Shown: positions 36,189 to 43,804 of the stretch, one piece after another
Numbering within the stretch: position 1 is the stretch's first letter
How the letters are laid out: each line of letters begins with the position of its first letter
Assembly: GCF_000372965.1 (NCBI RefSeq)
Contig: NZ_KB890024.1
Coordinates: forward strand, 3,598,839 to 3,662,838
Reading direction: 5' to 3'
Length of the DNA: 64,000 nucleotides
DNA from: Hoeflea sp. 108
GTDB taxonomy: Bacteria; Pseudomonadota; Alphaproteobacteria; Rhizobiales; Rhizobiaceae
The notes under the pieces: generated by a model
What the model was told of the DNA's origin: nothing
The model's database searches: none
The model's input: the letters and a program-made list of their open reading frames with translations, nothing else
Made by a program: the position numbers and the translations under genes

Positions 36189-37838
36189 TTACTTCACCGG
36201 GCGCAGGGCCAGGAGGTTCAGCAGACGTGCAGGATTGTTCCTGGTGATCGACGGATTGGCGAAGGCATTGTCCTTCGTCGACCAGCCGGTGAAGCGCGTG
36301 GTGTTGTACTGGTACCAGTTCGGGTTGTTGAACACCGGCGCCAGAGGCATGTTCTCGGCAACGATACGCTGCGCCTTGTTCATGGCCTCCTTCTGCTTCT
36401 CGAGGTCGGCGGTCTGGGTGAACTCCTTCACCAGGTTCTCGACTTCAGGATTGAACCAGCGCTGGGCTGTGAAGCGGGTCTTGCCCTTGTCGGCGGCCGT
36501 GAAGGCGCGCTTGTAGGGGTAGTAGGGCGAAGCCGATGCCGGCAGGCTGTTGATGGCGCCATCGAACTTGCCTTCGATCAGGCTCTGGGTCCAGACGGCC
36601 TCTTCCGGCGTCTCGATCTTGGCGTCGATGCCGACCGCCTTCATGTTGTCGACGGCGATGTTGACGGTGTCGATCCAGTCGGTCCAGCTTGCCGGCACGA
36701 TGATCGAGAAGGCGAGCTTGGTGCCATCGGGATTCTCGCGCATGCCGTCGCCGTCCTTGTCGGCGTAGCCGGCCTCGTCGAGCATCGCCTTGGCGGCGGC
36801 CTCATCATAGGTGGCGTACTTGCCGAAGTCGGCCTTGACCGTCTCGTCGGACCAGCTCTTGTAGAGCTCGCCCATCAGGCCCGGATCCTCGTTCAGCGTC
36901 GGATAGCCGTAGCCGGCAATATCGATCATGCCCTTGCGGTCGAGCGCCATCGACACAGCGCGACGGAAGTTAAGGTCGGTGAACGCCTTCCGGTTGTTCT
37001 CGTTGGCCGTCTCCTGGTTGAAGATGAAGGCCACCATCGAGCTCGGCGAATACCAGTAGTGGAAGTGCTCGGGGTTCTTGGCGACGTAGACCTTTTCGAT
37101 GTCGGGAATGAAGGACACACCCCAGTCCAGCGTGCCGCTGACGGTCGCGGTCAGGATCTGGTTGTTGTCGGCCAGCTGCGGGAAGCGCATGCAGTCGACC
37201 TTGAGGGTCTCGGCGTCCCAGTAGTGCGGGTTGCGGCACTGGTCGTAGGTCTGGCCGGTGAAGCGCGGCACCTCGGTCATCGGGCCGCTGCCGACGGGCT
37301 TCTCGTTGGCGTAGGTGACCGGGTCGGCGATGTCCTTCCAGACATGCTGCGGCACGATCGGAATCTGCGACAGGGTTTCGGCCGCGAGCGAGCTCGGGTT
37401 GTTCAGCGTGAAGCGGACCTTCTGGCCATCGACGACTTCGACGCCGCCGATCTGCGACCAGATGCTGACGAAATCGAGCGCCGGGAACTTCTTGAGCAGG
37501 TCATAGGTGAACTTGACGTCTTCCGAGGTAAACGGCTTGCCGTCCGACCACTTCAGGCCCGCGCGCAGCTTGAACTCGATGCTCTTGAGGTCGTCGGCAA
37601 GCTTGAAGCTCTCGGCCAGGCGGTAGACCGGCTTGTTGCTGTCGAAGCGGTTGAACACCACCAGCGGCTCGTAGATGAAGTCGAGCGTGCTCTGGCGCGC
37701 CGAGGCCTGGTTGAACGGGTTGAAGTTGCGCACCCAGGTCGTCGCCGGCTCGACATTGACGGTCAGGATGTTTTCGGCAGCAGCCGGCGCAATGCCGAGC
37801 AGAAGCGCCGAGATGGCGGTAAGTGTATGCAGTTTCAC
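36189..37838 (-). CDS. Family 5 extracellular solute-binding protein (peptide/oligosaccharide type)
   Basis: A 549-residue periplasmic binding protein. Seen: signal peptide ending AAAEN near residue 22, the SBP family 5 start with NFNPFNQASARQSTLDFIYEPL, and the conserved LRAGLKWSDGKPFTSEDVKFTYD. A feature worth noting is the calcium-like loop DKDGDGMRENPDGT (about 357-370), found in the sugar- and cello-oligosaccharide-binding subgroup. The start is GTG 37838; no in-frame ATG gives a signal peptide. Family 5 covers peptides, nickel and oligosaccharides; the neighbouring hexosaminidase argues for an amino-sugar ligand (inference). Confidence 0.88.
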   Translation of the reverse strand: MKLHTLTAISALLLGIAPAAAENILTVNVEPATTWVRNFNPFNQASARQSTLDFIYEPLVVFNRFDSNKPVYRLAESFKLADDLKSIEFKLRAGLKWSDGKPFTSEDVKFTYDLLKKFPALDFVSIWSQIGGVEVVDGQKVRFTLNNPSSLAAETLSQIPIVPQHVWKDIADPVTYANEKPVGSGPMTEVPRFTGQTYDQCRNPHYWDAETLKVDCMRFPQLADNNQILTATVSGTLDWGVSFIPDIEKVYVAKNPEHFHYWYSPSSMVAFIFNQETANENNRKAFTDLNFRRAVSMALDRKGMIDIAGYGYPTLNEDPGLMGELYKSWSDETVKADFGKYATYDEAAAKAMLDEAGYADKDGDGMRENPDGTKLAFSIIVPASWTDWIDTVNIAVDNMKAVGIDAKIETPEEAVWTQSLIEGKFDGAINSLPASASPYYPYKRAFTAADKGKTRFTAQRWFNPEVENLVKEFTQTADLEKQKEAMNKAQRIVAENMPLAPVFNNPNWYQYNTTRFTGWSTKDNAFANPSITRNNPARLLNLLALRPVK

Positions 37839-37878
37839 GTCAGTTCCCCTTTCAGTCGTATTGTCGTTGGTTTGGTAA

Positions 37879-38364
37879 TCAGCGGTCTGCCTTCGGACGG
37901 CGGAGCATGCCTTCGTAGACACCCTTGTCGGGTGCCGGGATCGGAACGGCGCCGACCGAATTGACGTAGAAATCGACGGGTCCGGCATCGCCGATGATGG
38001 CGTAGGCGTAACCGTCGGCCTTGAGCGCTTCGAGGGCGGCGGCGAGCAGCGCCACGCCGACACCCCTGCCCCGAGCCTCCGGGCCAACACCGGTCGGCCC
38101 GAAAAAACCGCGCGCGACGATGTCGTAGCAGGCAAAGCCCAGGAGCTTGCCGTTCTCGACTGCGACGAGGCAGGCGACGGGCCGCCGCGCAAACGCCACC
38201 GTCACTTCGCTGGCCCAGTTGTCGCTGAAGTGTTCGCGCACCCAGTCGACGACCAGCGCCATCTCCGGCGCCAGCGCCGGGCGGATCGCCACGCCCGCCA
38301 CATGGCGACGCGAACGCAGGTCCTCGAACTTTGCCGAATGGAGACTGACGAGCAGATCAGGCAC
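37879..38364 (-). CDS. GNAT-family N-acetyltransferase
   Basis: A 161-residue acetyltransferase. Seen: acetyl-CoA-binding motif GVGPEARGRGVGVALLAAALEAL at about residues 91-113 (R-G-R-G-V-G), preceded by the strand GKLLGFACYDIVARGFFGPTG and followed by GDAGPVDFYVNSVGA, which resembles the substrate-facing beta-bulge strand. The starting codon is GTG 38364 with AAGGGAG upstream. It lies between the binding protein and the hexosaminidase in the same run, so it may acetylate an amino sugar or amino acid from the imported compound (inference). Confidence 0.82.
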   Translation of the reverse strand: MPDLLVSLHSAKFEDLRSRRHVAGVAIRPALAPEMALVVDWVREHFSDNWASEVTVAFARRPVACLVAVENGKLLGFACYDIVARGFFGPTGVGPEARGRGVGVALLAAALEALKADGYAYAIIGDAGPVDFYVNSVGAVPIPAPDKGVYEGMLRRPKADR

Positions 38365-38423
38365 CTTGTTTCTCCCTTGTCGATCCCAGCGCGCATCGGC
38401 TTCAGGCCGCGCGCCGGCTCGCG

Positions 38424-40445
38424 CTATTCCCAGTGTCCGTAGAGGTTGGGCATCAGGCCTGCCGTGGCCGCGAACCGGTCCCACGACTTCCGCTCCCATG
38501 GCGTCCACGCCGTCTCGGCGATGGCCGACAGGCGCGGGAAGACCAGGCGATCGAACACGGCGCGATCGGTCATGGACTCGCTCCAGATGCAGGCCTGGAT
38601 GCCCTTGAAATGCTTGAGCTGTTCGGCGGTCCAGCCACCGACAGGGTCGAACTCGTAGGTCTCGCGCGGCAGCGGCGCTCCGGCCCAGCCAGCACCGGGC
38701 TCGTTCCAGTCGGTCGACTGGGACATGTCGAGATAATAGGCCTGCCCCGGGGCGACGACGATGTCGTAGCCTTCGCCGGCCAGACGACCGCAGATCGGCA
38801 CGTCGCGCCAGCCGACAAGATACGAAGCGTCCTTGTCGAGCGCGCCGCCATGGGCGGCCTCCTGCCAGCCGCCGGTCACGCAGCCGAGCGACTTGATGAG
38901 CTCGTGGATCTCGCGGACGAACGCCGCCTGAAGGATCGAGGTGGTAGCGCCCTCGATGTCGTCGGCGCCGTCATGGTTGGTCAGTGTGTTGGTGAGGCCC
39001 GCATGCGAGCGCGCGGCATTGTCGCCGGCAAGCTGGCGCAGCATGTCGAGCGCCATCGGCGAACCGGACCAGGCGCCCAGCGGCACCTCGTCAGCGCCGA
39101 TATGCAGCACCTTGGACGGGAACAGCTCGGCCAGCTCGCGGAACACCTCCTTGATGAAGGCCACGGCCTTCGGCTGCGCCGGGTTGATGCAATTGTTGGG
39201 CACGCCCTGAACCGAAGCGTATTCGCCTGTTTCGCCGGGATCGCGCAGTTCGGGCAACGCCTCGAGCAGCGCATAGCTGTGGCCGGGGATGTCGATCTCC
39301 GGGATCACATCGATGCCATAGCTGCCGGCAAGGGCTACGATCTCGCGCACCTCTGTCTGGGTGTAGTAGCCGCCGGTCGGCTGCGGGCCGGAACCCAGCA
39401 TCGGCGGCACGGGCAGGCCATGGCCACGCCAGGCTGCGCGCGTGCACAGCTCAGGATAGGCCACGATCTCGATGCGCCACGCCTCGTCGTCGGTCAGGTG
39501 CCAGTGGAACTGGTTGAGCTTGTTCCAGGCCATGACGGCCAGGAACTGCTCGACCTCGCCGCTTGAGTAGAACTGTCGCACGACGTCGAGATGGCAGCCG
39601 CGGAAGCCCATGCGCGGAGCGTCCTCGATGGTGCCTGCCGCCGGGAAGACAAACGACTGGCGGTGGCGCCTGGCGCCACGCAGCGTCTGGCCGAGCGTGA
39701 TCAGCCCATAGAGATAACCGGTGACGCCTGACGCCGTGACGACGACCTCGCCTTCGCTGAAATCGATGCGATAGGCTTCGGCATCGCCGCTGCGTTCGAC
39801 CAGACGGACCGTGCGGCCGCCCTGATGGGCCTCGCGCACCAGCGCCTCGCCTGGAAACAGGCGCTGGGTCAAGTCGGCGAATGCCTGGCAGGCCCCGCGC
39901 TGGACCTGGGTTTCAGGCGCGAGCGCCAGCCCGTCGGGCGTCTGGCCCGGCACGATGGCCTCGACACTGCCCGGCCACGGGAGGATGGAGAGCGGAACCG
40001 GCGACGAGGCGGGATCGCCAAGGGTCGCAGTTCCGCGCCTGGGTGCATTCTCGACGACGGTCGAAACCGTAGGTTTCGTGCCGGCAACGACAATCGATCC
40101 GTCCGATTTCACGACATAGGCGCTGGTGGCGCCGTCGCTCCAATGCCGCAGCGGATAAGACAGCTGGCGGGCCGAGCACTCCCAGACGGCGCCCGGCTGC
40201 AGTACGAAGTCCTTGGGAGGTGCGACTTCGCTGTGATTGGAGAAACGGCGAACGAGACGGCCGTTTTCGATGGCCGCATTGGCTTCCAGCCGTGCCGGCC
40301 CGCTGAAGCAAAGGACGAAATCGGCGAGCGGCGCATCGCCCCTGTTGGTGAGACGCATCGTGTAGATCGGTGCCTTGCCCTCGCTGGCCGGCGTCCAGAT
40401 CGTTTCGAAAACCAGGGAATGTGAAGGCTCGAAAGGCGCAGTCAT
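38424..40445 (-). CDS. GH20 beta-N-acetylhexosaminidase, cytoplasmic
   Basis: A 673-residue glycoside hydrolase. Seen: GH20b-like N-terminal domain (about 150-270), then the TIM barrel starting RMGFRGCHLDVVRQF with WNKLNQFHWHLTDDEAWRIEI, HIGADEVPLGAW holding the catalytic pair D452-E453, and the C-terminal aglycone loop QACIWSE. The enzyme removes terminal N-acetylglucosamine or -galactosamine with substrate-assisted catalysis. There is no signal peptide, so it acts inside the cell on imported oligosaccharide. Start ATG 40445. The extra N-terminal domain (1-145), of unknown kind, is a carbohydrate-binding candidate. Confidence 0.92.
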   Translation of the reverse strand: MTAPFEPSHSLVFETIWTPASEGKAPIYTMRLTNRGDAPLADFVLCFSGPARLEANAAIENGRLVRRFSNHSEVAPPKDFVLQPGAVWECSARQLSYPLRHWSDGATSAYVVKSDGSIVVAGTKPTVSTVVENAPRRGTATLGDPASSPVPLSILPWPGSVEAIVPGQTPDGLALAPETQVQRGACQAFADLTQRLFPGEALVREAHQGGRTVRLVERSGDAEAYRIDFSEGEVVVTASGVTGYLYGLITLGQTLRGARRHRQSFVFPAAGTIEDAPRMGFRGCHLDVVRQFYSSGEVEQFLAVMAWNKLNQFHWHLTDDEAWRIEIVAYPELCTRAAWRGHGLPVPPMLGSGPQPTGGYYTQTEVREIVALAGSYGIDVIPEIDIPGHSYALLEALPELRDPGETGEYASVQGVPNNCINPAQPKAVAFIKEVFRELAELFPSKVLHIGADEVPLGAWSGSPMALDMLRQLAGDNAARSHAGLTNTLTNHDGADDIEGATTSILQAAFVREIHELIKSLGCVTGGWQEAAHGGALDKDASYLVGWRDVPICGRLAGEGYDIVVAPGQAYYLDMSQSTDWNEPGAGWAGAPLPRETYEFDPVGGWTAEQLKHFKGIQACIWSESMTDRAVFDRLVFPRLSAIAETAWTPWERKSWDRFAATAGLMPNLYGHWE

Positions 40446-40481
40446 CTCGTTCTCGTCCTCAAGTGATCTTTGCCGCAATCG

Positions 40482-41990
40482 TCAGCTGGCCAGCCGCGAT
40501 TGGGCCTCGGGGCTGTCCAGCCCCAGCGGATCGGCGACGCGCGGCCACATCTGCAGGCTCGCCTTGCGATAAGGCGTCGTCGCCGGATCGGTCGGATAGG
40601 ACGTGGGGGCCGCGACATAGACGATCTCGGACGCGACCGGCTGGAAGCCCGCATGGAAATGATTGGTCGACTTGACCAGGAGGTAGGCCTTGGCGGCGAA
40701 ATCGATGCCCTGGTTGGAAAAGATGTCGGGTTCGTAGGTCTGGGTGCGGCTGGTGATCAACAGGATGTCGATCGACGTGCCGAGCGGGCGCACCACGGCG
40801 GCATTCCCGAGCGTCACCCGGCTGTTGCGGAAACTTTGCCAGCCGGCGTCGGCAGTGCTCATGACCGTCACCTTCAGGTCGAGCGGCTCGCCGCCCTCCG
40901 GGCTCGACTTGCCGCCGATGCGCAGGTCGAGCACCGCCCCCTCGCCCGCCGCGTGGCAGAAGGAGACCGCAATCGGGTCCCAGATCGTGGCGACGGCAAC
41001 ATCATCAAGGCCGCGCGCCAGGATCTGGCGCAGGATATAGGTCGCATCGCCGGCGACGCCGCCGCCGGGATTGTCCCAGACATCGGCAATGACGACGGGC
41101 TGGTCCGGATTGGTGTCGCGCAGTTCGATCGCGCGATTGAGGCCGGCCTCCGTATCGAGCATCGGCATGGATGTCCGCTTGCGCAGGCCGTAGAGCTCGT
41201 GCCCGAGCGTCCGCGCCAGGACATCGCCCTTCGCCTTGTCGTTGTCGGTCACCACCACGATGCGCGTTCCCATGTCGGGCACATCGCCGGCCATGAAGCC
41301 ATGGATGACCGAAATCGACAGCACCCCGTCCTTGCCCTCCAGGTCAGTCAGCCGGTCGACAAAGGAGCGCATCGGCTCGCGGCTGGTCGGATAGATGGTG
41401 ATCATGCGGCAGTCGAAGGTCGAGATCGCGGGCTTGATCTCGCCGCGCAGCGCTTGCAGCGCAAGTTCCACGACGTGCTCGCCGCGCTGCTCGAAATCGG
41501 TGTGCGGGAATTCTAGAAACGTGGCCATCAGATCGAGATTGGCGACGCGCAGCCCCGTCAGGTGGCTGTGCGGGTCGAACTCGGCGGCGACAAGCACGTC
41601 GGGTCCGACAAGGCCGCGAACCCGCAGCAGGAAATCGCCTTCCGGGTCATCGTACCCCTGGGCGACCATGGCGCCATGCAGGCCGAGCACGACGGCATCG
41701 ACGGGCATGGCCGCCTCGAGTTCGGCCAGGATCTGGTCGCGCAGCATCTCATAAGTCTGGCGCTGGATCAGGCCGGCTGGCTCGGCCCAGCAGGACGTTC
41801 CCTCGATCACCTCGAACCCCTCGTCGCGGCCACGGCGGCGCAGGATCGGCACCACCGACGAACACAAGGTCGGCGTGTCGGGATGCTCGCCCGGTTCGGC
41901 ATAGAACGCAGCCTTGAACGCGTTGATGTCCGTCGGCACGGGAGAGAACGTGTTTGTTTCCGTTGCCAGCGAGGCCGTGAAAATGCGCAT
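40482..41990 (-). CDS. MlrC-type M81-family metallopeptidase
   Basis: A 502-residue protein of the microcystinase MlrC family (peptidase family M81). Seen: the N-terminal start MRIFTASLATETNTFSP, typical of the family, then VLGLHGAMVAQGYDDPEGDFL, EFDPHSHLT and the C-terminal domain with VVIADVWDNPGGGVAGD. The Asp, His and Asp/His residues in these segments are the likely zinc ligands. The family cuts short, often linearised, peptides. Start ATG 41990; an upstream frame adds 58 unrelated residues. Most upstream gene of the run, nearest the RpiR divergent promoter. Confidence 0.85.
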   Translation of the reverse strand: MRIFTASLATETNTFSPVPTDINAFKAAFYAEPGEHPDTPTLCSSVVPILRRRGRDEGFEVIEGTSCWAEPAGLIQRQTYEMLRDQILAELEAAMPVDAVVLGLHGAMVAQGYDDPEGDFLLRVRGLVGPDVLVAAEFDPHSHLTGLRVANLDLMATFLEFPHTDFEQRGEHVVELALQALRGEIKPAISTFDCRMITIYPTSREPMRSFVDRLTDLEGKDGVLSISVIHGFMAGDVPDMGTRIVVVTDNDKAKGDVLARTLGHELYGLRKRTSMPMLDTEAGLNRAIELRDTNPDQPVVIADVWDNPGGGVAGDATYILRQILARGLDDVAVATIWDPIAVSFCHAAGEGAVLDLRIGGKSSPEGGEPLDLKVTVMSTADAGWQSFRNSRVTLGNAAVVRPLGTSIDILLITSRTQTYEPDIFSNQGIDFAAKAYLLVKSTNHFHAGFQPVASEIVYVAAPTSYPTDPATTPYRKASLQMWPRVADPLGLDSPEAQSRLAS

Positions 41991-42208
41991 TGAACCGACG
42001 ATCCGAGTGGTTTCGACACGGCGGCACGGCATTGCCCCTCCGTGAGAAGGTCCATGCCCGCAGCAGCCATTCCTGATTGTTGGGCGCACGCCACCTGCCG
42101 CAGGACGCTGCGCGCCGCTCGAACCTTTACCGGTTGTCGCGAGCAGCATGCCGACTGCGCTCATGAGCGTGCGATTTTAGTGTTTTTCCTCCCTGCACCG
42201 TCATGCGG

Positions 42209-42294
42209 TGTAATTAATTTTCATATTAGGGCGACAATCTCGCTCTCGTCAACGAGATTCTGGCTATTTTTCCCCAAATATGTAATTCACTTAC
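42209..42294. promoter_or_regulatory. AT-rich divergent promoter with TGTAATT repeats
   Basis: In the 567-bp gap between MlrC (minus) and RpiR (plus), TGTAATT occurs at 42209-42215 and 42281-42287, the latter within the palindrome GTAA-TTCAC-TTAC (42282-42294). RpiR-family regulators bind dyads rich in AATT, so this is the likely operator. The rest of 41991-42557 shows no supported gene. Confidence 0.45.
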
Positions 42295-42557
42295 GTAACT
42301 GAAAAACATGCTGCCGGATCGACACGGTGCCGACTGACAAACGGAACGAGTTCCCGGCAAGGTGGAACTGATGGCTTTTGTGGTTTTATTTCAACTGGGT
42401 AGCGCCAATCTACACGGACGCTTCGACGCCGGCTGAGCATATCGGGTGGCGTTGCTGAAGAGGCTTCCTGTGTTATGGAGGCATGTCTGAAAGAAATTCC
42501 TTTTCACGATTGAGTCGTTCGACAACCGCGCCCGCGCACTCGAACTGGAGAGCTTTG

Positions 42558-43421
42558 ATGGACCTCTATCACGCCCTGTCGGACGAGGAAGGCAAGCTCT
42601 CGGGCCTCGAGCAGAAGCTTGCGCGGCTGGTGATGGAAGATGTCGATTTCGCCGTGAACTCCTCGATCGGAGACCTTGCCGCGCGCGCCGAGGTCTCGCC
42701 GCCAACGGTGACGCGCTTCTGCCGCAGGCTGGGCTGCCAGAGCTTTTCCGACTTCAAGGTCCAGCTGGCCAAGATGCCTTATGTCGGGCTGCGCTATGTG
42801 ATGCCGGAGGCACAGACCGCCACGCCGGCGGAGGTCGCCGAAGACATCGTCGCCAAGGCCCAGAACGCCCTGTTTCAGTTGCATCGCCAGCTCGACCCCG
42901 AAGCCTTGGGCAAGGCGGCCCAGCTTCTCCGCGGGGCCGAATTCATCTACGCCTTCGGCGCCAGCGGCAACTCGTCGATGATCGTCAACGAACTGCACAA
43001 CAGGCTGTTCCGGCTGGGGTGCCGCATCAACGCCTCCAACGACCACAACCTCAACATCATGCTGGCCGCCGCAGCCCAGCCGGGCACGGTCGTGTTCGGC
43101 TCGTCCTTCAGCGGGCGAGATCCCGGCCTGGTGCAGAGCCTGGAACTGCTGCGCAAACGCGCCATTCCCACCGTCGTCATCACCCAGAGCAATTCGCCGG
43201 TCGCCGCCGCGGCCGACGTGGTGATCACCATCGACCTGCCGGAAGGCAAGAACATCTTCCGGCCGACCTCGACCCGCTATGCCTATCTGGCGGCGATCGA
43301 CATCCTCGCCAACCTCGTCGCCTATGCCGACCGCAACAAGGCGGCAAAGGCCCTGCGCACCATCAAGGAAGAGCTCGTGCGCCGCCGCGACGGCGACGAC
43401 CGGCAGGTGCTGGGCGACTGA
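42558..43421 (+). CDS. RpiR-family regulator (HTH plus SIS domain)
   Basis: A 287-residue sugar-sensing regulator. Seen: HTH_6-type N-terminal domain (about 10-80) with SSIGDLAARAEVSPPTVTRFCRRLGC and a SIS domain (about 110-245) with IYAFGASGNSSMIVNEL and GSSFSGRDPGLVQSLELLR; the SIS fold binds phosphosugars. Start ATG 42558 is preferred since GGAG at 42547-42550 sits 7 nt before it; ATG 42483 has a GGAGG only 1 nt away. Divergent from the MlrC-GH20-importer run, which it most likely controls with an amino-sugar phosphate as effector (inference). Confidence 0.88.
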   Translation: MDLYHALSDEEGKLSGLEQKLARLVMEDVDFAVNSSIGDLAARAEVSPPTVTRFCRRLGCQSFSDFKVQLAKMPYVGLRYVMPEAQTATPAEVAEDIVAKAQNALFQLHRQLDPEALGKAAQLLRGAEFIYAFGASGNSSMIVNELHNRLFRLGCRINASNDHNLNIMLAAAAQPGTVVFGSSFSGRDPGLVQSLELLRKRAIPTVVITQSNSPVAAAADVVITIDLPEGKNIFRPTSTRYAYLAAIDILANLVAYADRNKAAKALRTIKEELVRRRDGDDRQVLGD

Positions 43422-43557
43422 TTTCAAACCCTGAAGGCCGCCCGACCTCGCCCCTGACACCACGGCGACGACGGGATGTCAGGTGAAAAATCGCTTCATG
43501 TTGATCGCCAGCCGGCTTTGAACGATACTCGCCTCGTCCCTTGGGAGCCGCAGGCGC

Positions 43558-43797
43558 ATGCGTACACCGGTTGCCAACCAGATCGCCAAGCGCAAGGCCG
43601 TCGCGGAGGCTCGCGAGCGGCAGAAGGTTTTTGTTGCCTCCAGGCGCTTCAGGGGCGACGGGCAGCCGATCTCGCGGGTACTCGTTTCCGGTCGCTATTA
43701 CGACGTCGGCGACACCCTGCTGCAGCAGCTTCTCGACGGTGCTTCGCCACGCGAGCTGGAGCTCGATCCCGCTCCCGACGAGCCCGGGCCGGCCTAA
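43558..43797 (+). CDS. Small basic protein of unknown function upstream of ligD
   Basis: A 79-residue open frame, rich in Arg, Lys and Gln in its first half (NQIAKRKAVAEARERQKVF) and acidic at its end. Codon choice is GC-rich at third positions like its neighbours, and GGGAG lies about 9 nt before the ATG. It ends 7 nt before the ligD start, so it would be the first gene of the repair operon. No known domain is recognised. The other possible reading is that it is a chance frame. Confidence 0.6.
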   Translation: MRTPVANQIAKRKAVAEARERQKVFVASRRFRGDGQPISRVLVSGRYYDVGDTLLQQLLDGASPRELELDPAPDEPGPA

Positions 43798-43804
43798 ATC
43801 TCGC

